DNA from: CAYMLL01 sp964390645
GTDB taxonomy: Bacteria; Planctomycetota; UBA8108
Direction: 5' to 3'
Assembly: GCA_964390645.1 (NCBI GenBank)
Contig: CAYMLL010000216.1
Location: 1-13,924 of the forward strand
DNA: 13,924 nucleotides
Made by a program: the position numbers and the translations under genes
Notes under the pieces: model-generated
Databases searched by the model: none
Told to the model about the DNA's origin: nothing
Seen by the model: only the letters and a program-made list of their open reading frames with translations
Part shown: one piece after another, positions 7,332-13,924 of the stretch
Layout: each line of letters opens with the position of its first letter
Position numbering within the stretch: position 1 is the stretch's first letter

Positions 7332-8741
7332 TCAGGCGCTCGCTCGCAGCGACCGAACCAGCCCTCGGGCGACCTCTCTGGACTCCCTTATGCAGTCGTT
7401 CATGGACACACCACGGTAGGCGTTTCCGGTCAGCCAGAGTCCCGCAAACCGACGGCGCTGCTCCTCGATACGTGCCATACGACGCGCATGGCCGAGGTTG
7501 TACTGAGGAATCCCCCGCGTGTACCGGTAGACCTGCCGTGCCACGGGCTGGCCACGCAGCCCGAGCACGTCGCGGAACTCGCCCCTGACGAGATCCTCGA
7601 GCTCCCTCGCGGTGAGATCGACCGCGTCCGGATCGCGGGCGCCGCCGACCATCATCCGCAGGCTGACGTGGCCCGGCGGAGCATGTTCGGGAAAGATGCT
7701 CGAGGTCCAGATCGCACCCAGCGTGCGCTGCCCCTGTTCACGCGGTATCATAAACCCGTAGCCGTCTAGCCAATGCTCGAGGTCCTCACGGCGGTACCCG
7801 AGGCAAACCACCGCAACCGGCGCGTACGGCATCGCCTCGAGGGCACGAGCAAGGTCGGACTGACGCGCCGAGAAGACGCTCGCGGCTCGCGGCGCGGGCG
7901 TCGCGAGAACAACCTGATCGAATTCCTCGACCCCACCGTCGCGCAGGCGAACCGTGAAACGGCGCTCCCCGGGCCGCACCGACTCCACCGGCGCGTCGAG
8001 ACGCACGCGCTCACCGAGTCTGTCTCGCAGAGCGCTCGTGAGCGTCTGGAGTCCGCCGCGAAAACTGTGCAGGCGCGCTGCGAAGGGCGACGTCGCCGCA
8101 TCGGGATCATCGGAAGCCTGCCGCGCTTTCCTCCTGGCCTTCATGCCCTTCAGCAAGCTGCCGTAACGACGCTCCATCTCGGCCATGCGCGGGAAGGCCG
8201 CGGCGAGGCTGAGCCGCTCGACATCGCCCGCGTAGATACCCGTCACCACCGGATCGAGAAAGGTCTTGACGACTTCGGGCCCTAGCCGGCGTCGCCCGAA
8301 GCTGGCGACCGAGTCCTCCTCCCCCGGGTTTGCCCTGGCGCGCAAGGGCTCGGTCAGCGCACGCACCTTGCCGCGCAGGGACATCAGGGACGAACGCAAG
8401 AAGGCACCGGGTCCGGTCGGCAAGGCATGCAACCTTCCGCCACGAAGAAGGAAGCGGTTCTCGGCGCTCGAGGCAGCTCCGCGCAACTCGTTCTCCAGAT
8501 TCAGGTCCCGTACCATCTCGAGAGTGTCGGGTGCGTTGTCGAGGAAACCGTTCGGCCCCCTCTCGAAAAGAAAGCCGCCCGAGGTCTCGGTACCGAGCGT
8601 CCCGCCAACTCTCGTCGCCCCCTCCACCAGGGAAAGGTCGACCTCCAGGGACTCTCGTTCAACCTCGGACAGGAGCCAGTGGGCCGTCGAGAGCCCCGAG
8701 ATGCCACCGCCGATCACCAGTACACGCGGGCCGTCGCCCAA
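7332..8741 (-). CDS. hemG: FAD-dependent protoporphyrinogen (or coproporphyrinogen) oxidase, HemY type
   Basis: Oxidises protoporphyrinogen IX to protoporphyrin IX (or coproporphyrinogen III in the coproporphyrin-dependent branch) with O2, next to the last step of haem synthesis. Seen: 469 aa with an N-terminal dinucleotide-binding motif VIGGGISGLSTAHWL (about 7-21), then GGTLGTE and FERGPNGFLDNAP (about 55-69), typical of the oxygen-dependent enzyme. The C-terminal FAD motif is LTGNAYRGVSMNDCIRES. The flavodoxin-like HemG of E. coli is unrelated; here the symbol follows the oxygen-dependent family (also called hemY). The start is a TTG at 8741, 19 nt after the cytochrome stop. An in-frame TGA at 8745-8747 rules out anything longer, and no strong Shine-Dalgarno is visible. 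Its place in an oxidase cluster with ctaA and ctaB suggests co-regulated haem supply. Confidence 0.93.
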   Translation of the reverse strand: MGDGPRVLVIGGGISGLSTAHWLLSEVERESLEVDLSLVEGATRVGGTLGTETSGGFLFERGPNGFLDNAPDTLEMVRDLNLENELRGAASSAENRFLLRGGRLHALPTGPGAFLRSSLMSLRGKVRALTEPLRARANPGEEDSVASFGRRRLGPEVVKTFLDPVVTGIYAGDVERLSLAAAFPRMAEMERRYGSLLKGMKARRKARQASDDPDAATSPFAARLHSFRGGLQTLTSALRDRLGERVRLDAPVESVRPGERRFTVRLRDGGVEEFDQVVLATPAPRAASVFSARQSDLARALEAMPYAPVAVVCLGYRREDLEHWLDGYGFMIPREQGQRTLGAIWTSSIFPEHAPPGHVSLRMMVGGARDPDAVDLTARELEDLVRGEFRDVLGLRGQPVARQVYRYTRGIPQYNLGHARRMARIEEQRRRFAGLWLTGNAYRGVSMNDCIRESREVARGLVRSLRASA

Positions 8742-8760
8742 GGGTCACCGAAGGCCGGCG

Positions 8761-11700
8761 TCAATGCCCGCCCCCCCCCTGTGTGTCGGTCCTCTCGAGC
8801 GCTCCGGAAGCGACGTCGATGGCGTTCATGTGCTTCAGGTACTGCAGCAAGGAATCGACCTCCCGCCGGACTTCATCGCTGACGTGCTCGTCGCGGCGGC
8901 CACGGAACTTGGCTCTCTTGCCCTGCGGATCGAAGAAGTTCGGCATCTTCGTTCCCGGCATCAAATCAGGCGGATAGTAGAGCCACTCGCGCATCCACTG
9001 CGGACGCAGCCGCGCCGCAGCCGTAGAGAGGTCGGGCCCCCAGCCGCTCTTGTCCCAGCGATTGCCGGCCGCCCAGACAATCGACTCGTCCGTGAACCGC
9101 TTCTTGCCCTCGTCGACCGCCGCTGCCGTCGAGGAGAAGCCGCCCTCCACGAAGACGTTCCCCGAAGCACCCTTCCAGACGAGAAAGTCGCTCTCACCGG
9201 GAGCGTAGAGGGGGACGTCATCGGGTGAGATGACGCCGCGGCCCTCGACCAGAAGCGGCTTCGATGGCAACTCCAGACCACGTGGGTGACAGGAGCTGCA
9301 CTCCTTGCCCGGGATCATGTCGGTTCGGGAACCGAAGAGCGCCTTTCCCCTGTCAGCCAGCGCGAGGTCGAGCGTATCGACCGGAAAAACCTCGTCACCG
9401 TAGGGCACGCCAGAGTTGATCTTGAACCACTTGACGAGGAGGCGCGCCTCCTCCTGGCTCAGGCGGAACGACGGCATACGAACCGTCAGCCACGGCCGAA
9501 TCGGCCGCACGTCGAGGAGGAAATGGAAGAGCCAGTCGCTGTAGACACGCTCGCCCTGTCGCATCAGCGGAGGCGGCGCCTTGTAGCGATCGGTCGGCTG
9601 CGTGCCGAAGTAGAAGCGTACACCGCCCTCACGGAAACCCTTCACGGCAACCAGTCGCTCGTCATCGGGCGTGAACGGCAGCTCCGAGATCCCGTGCTCG
9701 CCGTAGTACGCCATCGCGAGCGCCTCGAAGGTTCGCCTGTCGATTCCTTCACGCTCGAACCAGCTCTCGAGATCCATCGTGTACGGGTTGCCGTCCGTGA
9801 CGGCGAAGAGAAAGTCGCCCAGCGCGGTATTGTTCGGCGGCTCCTTCTCGTACTCGACGCGCAGGCTGCGCACGAACTGCACCGTCGGATCCTTGCTGAC
9901 ACTCGCCAGCGCTCGCCGCACCCACCGGAAGACGCCGAGGTTCGCTGTGGTCGCTTCCTCGTCCTCGTCGTTCGACAGGGACACTATCGCCCCGGCGAGG
10001 TCTCGGATGAACCCGGGCAGCGGGTCGAAATGGCGGCGCACCGCGTCGACAACGCTCATGGGGTCCTCGTTCTCACCGAAGACCTCGGGGACGGTCTTGC
10101 CGTTCGGCACCTCGGCCGGCACGTACTGTCCGATGGGCAAGCTCAGTGGATAATCGACGGGAAGCGGCATCCCGAGAAGCCCGTTCTTCCTGTCACCGAG
10201 CGGCCGAGCGACGACTCGCAGATTACGGGCCAGCCAGGTCTCCGGCTCCATGCCCCCGGTTCGTGACTCCTCTTCGCTGAGACCGTTCGGGTTGGGCAGA
10301 TCATCAACATGGACGAATTGGGTTGTCGCGCCGAGACGGTGGCATCCCGAGCAGTTGAGCTTGTCGACGAGCCGGCTGCCCGCCTCGAGAATGCGCTCTC
10401 GATCGTCAAGGACCTTTTTCCGCTGCGGCCGGATCGGATCATCGACGAGGCTGACGACAAAGTTGACGACGGCCTCGACCTGCTCGGGATCGTCGTGAAA
10501 CGGGAAGAGCGGCATCTTCAGCAGCTCCTCGGGAGTCTTCTGAATCAGCCGGTCCGACGTCGAGTAGTCGACCTCACCATGTCCGACGCTCTGCGGATCC
10601 GGCAGGACGTCGAAGCGGCGGGTGTCGCTGAGCTTCGCCGCCGCCCACGCGAACCGGTTGTGCGCAAGCGCGACGCTGCCGTCATGCTGGTGCCCCCACT
10701 GGCCGTAGTCGAGCTTGTCAGCGTCCTTGTTGCCCCACTTGTTGAGCTCGGCGCCGATCGGCTGTGCGGTGTCGAAGTACGCGACAGCGCTGCCCGACTC
10801 GCGCGCAGCCATGGCCTTCGGGTCCGGATCGTCGTCCTTGATTCCATTGTGACAGCCGTAGCAACCGTAGCGACGCACGAGGCGATGACCCACGAAGGTC
10901 AGCTTGTCGGGAACCGTCATTTCCTCGACACGGCTCCGGGCGTCTACCGTCGAGTAATTAGAGGCGCGCATGTAGCCGAAGACGATATCGTCGAGCACCT
11001 CCTTGCGATCGTGATCGGCCTGGACGTCCTCCTGCGTCAACACGTCGACACCGGAGCTCCACGCACGCTCGCGCGCTTGCACCTCCGCGTCAGATCCGAG
11101 GCTCGCTGACCCGGGCCGCGCCATCGGTTTCTTGGGGTAGTCGACGTGGTTGTAGCCAAGAGTCAGCAGGTAGGACACGATGTCCGCGACCTTCTGATCG
11201 CCGTCCGGGTCCTCGTCGATGCGGAGGCTGGGCATGATCGTGTTCGGATCGTGCTCGCTCGGATCGACGATCCAGGCCGCGAGCCAGCGCTCGGACTTTT
11301 CGCGGCCGATCTCTGACGAAAGATCGAACTTCAGAGCCAGCGTCGACAAGTCGGGGCCAAAGGTGTTGTGGACCCAGCGATCGTAGACCGATTGCGCCAG
11401 ACGCGCCGGGACCTCCGTCGCGCTGTCGTCGAGCTCGAGAGTCTCCTCGAGCTTTGACGCACGCTCGATCGCGACACGCGAGCGATGGTAGACCGTCTCG
11501 ATGTCGACACCGACCGGCAGCTTGTCGAGCCAGCGGAAGAGCTCGTCGAGCGTCGGAACGACATCACGGTAAGCATGAGCGAGCTGCCGATTCGATCGTC
11601 CACCGACCTTCTCCTGGGACCCAGCCGCAGCCTCGAGATCGGCACGTACCTGTGCGAGCCCCGGCAGCGGGTCGTCGTCGACGCTTTCGGTCTCGACCTT

Positions 11701-13924
11701 GATACTGTGACAGCCAAGACACCCCAGTGTCTTGACGAGCGAGCGACCGCGCACAGGATCTCCGACCTCGGTCACATCGCTCAACTCGCGCGGCTCGCTC
11801 GATTCCTGCAGATAGGTCGCGAGCGCGAGCACCTCGACGCCATTGCGCGCGTCGAAGTCGATGTCGACCTGCTCGTTGTCCTTGTTGGTGCCCACCATCG
11901 TGCCGCGCGTGTTCGACAGATCGAAAAACCGCGGCATGCGCGTGGACGGGCGAAAGTGCGACGGCTGACGAATCCACCGGAGCAGAAAGTCGAAGCTCGT
12001 CTTGTCCCCAATGTGCTTCAGGTTGGGCCCGACCTTCTCGAGCTTCCAGACCCGTTCGATGCCTTCGTCAGCACCTGGCTCCCCCCGGTTGCCCGCAGCG
12101 ACCTCGAAACCCTTGATCTTGTGGCAGCCGAAGCACCCGTAGGTACGCACCAGCTTCGCGCCTCGGTTGAGCTTCTCGGCTCCCTCGATTCGCCACTGTT
12201 CCTCGTGGCACTTGGTGCAGCTCGAGGAGCTGAACCGCGTCGACAGCATCGGGAAGTCCTGATGGTGGAGCTCATGGTAGTCGTACTTCTCGTGCCACTC
12301 CTCTTCCTGGTGACGGTCGCGCGCGGTATGCGCGACGAGAGTGAACTCGAGCGCGTGCCCGTCGCCGTAGTGGCAGGTCGTGCAGCCGAACTCCTCGTAC
12401 TTGTGCGGGCTCGCAGCGTTGAGAAAGAGATCGAGTCGCGGGTGGCTCTCGTAGACGCTGCCCCACTTCTTGTTGGGCACGTCAACGACGGCCGACGAGC
12501 TGTTGTCGATGTTGACATGGCAGGTCTTGCAACGGTGCACACGCTCCACCGTCAGGAAATTGAGCGGCTCGTGCAGATCCGGCGTCACCACCTTGTCAAT
12601 CGTGTAGCTCGGCGCCATGAAGTCGAGAAGCGGCGCGTTGCGTGCCGCGTTGCGCCAGTTTCGTTCGACCAGGGTGAGCCGAGATGTCACCGAGTTGACC
12701 GGATAGACGAGAGTGTCGAAACGAGACTCGAGCGCGGCAAAGTGGGCGGTATCTCCCTTCTCCAGCGTCGTCTCGGTCTTCTCCTCGACGTAGCGGTCGA
12801 ACTCCTCCTGAGCATCGCCAGCCTCGTCCATCCGTAACTCGAGCTCGCGGCTCTTCTCCTCGAGTTTCTTCACGTACTCCTCGTTGAAGCGCGCCTCACG
12901 CTCCTTGACCGCTGCAAGCGCGCTCCTGGTATGACCATTCTCGAGGAGATGTTTCTTGTCCTCCTCGAAGTTGAACCTCTCGGCCTGCAGGTCGCCCTTG
13001 AAGGCGCGCTGGGCGCTATCCTTGCGGGTCGCTTCGGTCTTCGCGGCGATCAGCTTACTCTCGAGATCCGCGTAGCCCGGGTCGTTCTCCAGAACGTCGC
13101 CAATCTCCTCACGCAGGCCGGTAACGCGTTGCACGACCCGATTGAAGCGCCGCATCGCGGCCTCGCCGGTGACGGCCTTGCTCCCCGCGACCGGGATCTG
13201 TGGCAGCGAGAGCAGCACCTCGTCGGCACGCGCGGGATCGAGCTTCTCGAGGACCTTCGCGAAGCCCCCGGCGACCTCGATGAGACCGGGAAGCTGCTTC
13301 TCGGCGATGCCCTCACGCTCCTCCTCGATGTTGACGACGCGCGTGTCTCGCCAGTCGGCCTGGATCGTCTTCCACTGACGATCGTAGTCCTGCCAGAAGA
13401 CCATCAGCGTCGTGACCAGCAGCGCCAGGCTCGAGAGGGCGAAGAAAACGTTGAGGGCAGGGACCTTGTAGAGCGTCGTCTCGCTGTCGGGATCGGTGTA
13501 GACGTGCCCGGCGAGGTCGCCGAACGCCTTGTGCTCGGCGAGCGAATCCACCGTCGTAATCGATTCACGCTCCGGGTCGGCCTCGATCGTCTTCGGCTTC
13601 GCGGCGGCAGCCGCCGGCTTCTTCTCGGCCTTCGCCTTGGCCGTCTTCGTGACAGAAGCCGCGGCGGGAGCGGAAACACTATCAGCGGAGGCCGCTGCAG
13701 CGGCAGGGGCAGCGGCAGGCGCAGCGGCAGGCGCAGCAGCGGCCCCACCGCCGATGTAGCCGCGCGTCGGCGTCCACAGGGACTTGCCACCGCCTCCTCC
13801 ACCACCCGCGGGGGGAGCCCCGGCGCCCGGAGTCGCGGCGCCCCGAGTCGCGGCGCCCCGCGCCCCGGCCCCCCGCGCCCCGGGGGCGCCCGCCACACCG
13901 GCGGCCCGGGCCCCCCCCGCGGGG
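8761..13924 (-). CDS. Giant membrane-anchored octahaem cytochrome c (5' end open at window edge)
   Basis: The frame is open from the edge to a TGA at 8761. Residues are counted from the GTG at 13896, which need not be the real start. In order: an Ala/Gly/Pro-rich low-complexity segment (1-105), one membrane helix (149-168) followed by WQDYDRQWK, and a charged coiled coil (about 275-380). Then come eight CXXCH haem sites beginning at C456, C505, C560, C588, C726, C1012, C1182 and C1533. Haems 1-3 lie in a His-rich stretch without obvious Met partners (bis-His likely). Haems 4-8 look like class I cytochrome modules with candidate Met ligands M654, M888, M1128, M1243 and M1651, in MP-containing motifs; M1474 is a spare. 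The bulk should be periplasmic. Inference: an electron conduit between the quinol-oxidising complex and the oxidase encoded downstream. No member of known function was recognised. Confidence 0.9.
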   Translation of the reverse strand, partial: PAGGARAAGVAGAPGARGAGARGAATRGAATPGAGAPPAGGGGGGGKSLWTPTRGYIGGGAAAAPAAAPAAAPAAAAASADSVSAPAAASVTKTAKAKAEKKPAAAAAKPKTIEADPERESITTVDSLAEHKAFGDLAGHVYTDPDSETTLYKVPALNVFFALSSLALLVTTLMVFWQDYDRQWKTIQADWRDTRVVNIEEEREGIAEKQLPGLIEVAGGFAKVLEKLDPARADEVLLSLPQIPVAGSKAVTGEAAMRRFNRVVQRVTGLREEIGDVLENDPGYADLESKLIAAKTEATRKDSAQRAFKGDLQAERFNFEEDKKHLLENGHTRSALAAVKEREARFNEEYVKKLEEKSRELELRMDEAGDAQEEFDRYVEEKTETTLEKGDTAHFAALESRFDTLVYPVNSVTSRLTLVERNWRNAARNAPLLDFMAPSYTIDKVVTPDLHEPLNFLTVERVHRCKTCHVNIDNSSSAVVDVPNKKWGSVYESHPRLDLFLNAASPHKYEEFGCTTCHYGDGHALEFTLVAHTARDRHQEEEWHEKYDYHELHHQDFPMLSTRFSSSSCTKCHEEQWRIEGAEKLNRGAKLVRTYGCFGCHKIKGFEVAAGNRGEPGADEGIERVWKLEKVGPNLKHIGDKTSFDFLLRWIRQPSHFRPSTRMPRFFDLSNTRGTMVGTNKDNEQVDIDFDARNGVEVLALATYLQESSEPRELSDVTEVGDPVRGRSLVKTLGCLGCHSIKVETESVDDDPLPGLAQVRADLEAAAGSQEKVGGRSNRQLAHAYRDVVPTLDELFRWLDKLPVGVDIETVYHRSRVAIERASKLEETLELDDSATEVPARLAQSVYDRWVHNTFGPDLSTLALKFDLSSEIGREKSERWLAAWIVDPSEHDPNTIMPSLRIDEDPDGDQKVADIVSYLLTLGYNHVDYPKKPMARPGSASLGSDAEVQARERAWSSGVDVLTQEDVQADHDRKEVLDDIVFGYMRASNYSTVDARSRVEEMTVPDKLTFVGHRLVRRYGCYGCHNGIKDDDPDPKAMAARESGSAVAYFDTAQPIGAELNKWGNKDADKLDYGQWGHQHDGSVALAHNRFAWAAAKLSDTRRFDVLPDPQSVGHGEVDYSTSDRLIQKTPEELLKMPLFPFHDDPEQVEAVVNFVVSLVDDPIRPQRKKVLDDRERILEAGSRLVDKLNCSGCHRLGATTQFVHVDDLPNPNGLSEEESRTGGMEPETWLARNLRVVARPLGDRKNGLLGMPLPVDYPLSLPIGQYVPAEVPNGKTVPEVFGENEDPMSVVDAVRRHFDPLPGFIRDLAGAIVSLSNDEDEEATTANLGVFRWVRRALASVSKDPTVQFVRSLRVEYEKEPPNNTALGDFLFAVTDGNPYTMDLESWFEREGIDRRTFEALAMAYYGEHGISELPFTPDDERLVAVKGFREGGVRFYFGTQPTDRYKAPPPLMRQGERVYSDWLFHFLLDVRPIRPWLTVRMPSFRLSQEEARLLVKWFKINSGVPYGDEVFPVDTLDLALADRGKALFGSRTDMIPGKECSSCHPRGLELPSKPLLVEGRGVISPDDVPLYAPGESDFLVWKGASGNVFVEGGFSSTAAAVDEGKKRFTDESIVWAAGNRWDKSGWGPDLSTAAARLRPQWMREWLYYPPDLMPGTKMPNFFDPQGKRAKFRGRRDEHVSDEVRREVDSLLQYLKHMNAIDVASGALERTDTQGGGGH
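13697..13744. repeat. 12-bp tandem repeat, four units, in the cytochrome linker
   Basis: Units start at 13697, 13709, 13721 and 13733. The middle two are identical (GCAGCGGCAGGC), the first differs at its last base and the fourth is degenerate. On the minus strand they encode the Ala/Pro run of the linker, so copy number may vary without breaking the frame. Confidence 0.85.
13828..13887. repeat. Degenerate 15-bp GC-rich tandem repeat near the right edge
   Basis: Two near-identical 15-bp units (13828-13842 and 13843-13857, one mismatch) are followed by two further units rich in C and G. They encode Gly/Ala/Arg/Pro pentapeptides at the N-terminus of the giant cytochrome. The position at the extreme end of the sequence makes an assembly artefact possible. 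Confidence 0.6.

Noticed and set aside
8771..8779. Run of nine C near the 3' end of the cytochrome gene, as a possible frameshift site
   Set aside because: It encodes the Gly run just before the stop, and nothing downstream suggests the frame should continue. Sequencing error there would change only the last few residues.
11485..12837. A 450-codon plus-strand frame opposite the haem-rich part of the cytochrome
   Set aside because: The minus strand carries five CXXCH motifs in this stretch. The plus-strand product has no recognisable feature.

Overview
The window is one densely packed block of genes, all read on the minus strand, from the right edge to the left edge. The DNA is GC-rich and carries an aa3-type cytochrome c oxidase cluster together with the genes that supply its haem and copper. 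The organism is an aerobic (or facultatively aerobic) bacterium with a Gram-negative-type envelope. The giant membrane-anchored multihaem cytochrome, the A2-type oxidase and the cupredoxin lipoprotein fit Planctomycetota or a similar deep-branching lineage. That placement is an inference from gene style, not something the sequence proves.

Layout in transcription order. (1) 13924-8761: a giant cytochrome c of more than 1,700 residues. It has an Ala/Pro/Gly-rich N-terminus open to the window edge, one membrane helix, a long coiled coil and eight CXXCH haem sites. (2) 8741-7332: FAD-dependent protoporphyrinogen oxidase. (3) 7184-6297: a lipoprotein with a complete type-1 copper site and a C-terminal beta-sandwich-like module. 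(4) 6227-5154: oxidase subunit II with an intact CuA site. (5) 5152-3308: oxidase subunit I, A2-type (YSHP in place of the proton-channel Glu). (6) 3289-2228: haem A synthase (CtaA/COX15). (7) 2231-1173: haem O synthase (CtaB), interrupted by a 10-N assembly gap. (8) 1091-501: oxidase subunit III, short five-helix form. (9) 497-1: Sco copper chaperone, cut off by the left edge.

How they fit together. Protoporphyrinogen oxidase makes protoporphyrin IX. After iron insertion (no ferrochelatase here), CtaB farnesylates haem b to haem O and CtaA oxidises that to haem A for subunit I. Sco delivers copper to the CuA site of subunit II. The octahaem cytochrome and the cupredoxin lipoprotein are the obvious candidates for bringing electrons to CuA, since subunit II has no fused haem c domain. 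Gene spacing is mostly -4 to +39 nt, so most of the block is probably one transcript whose main promoter lies beyond the right edge. The only longer gaps are 147 nt (7185-7331) and 81 nt (1092-1172). No RNA genes, mobile elements, CRISPR arrays or convincing terminators were seen.

The most interesting object is the giant octahaem cytochrome. Sequence quality is poorest at both ends and at the N gap.
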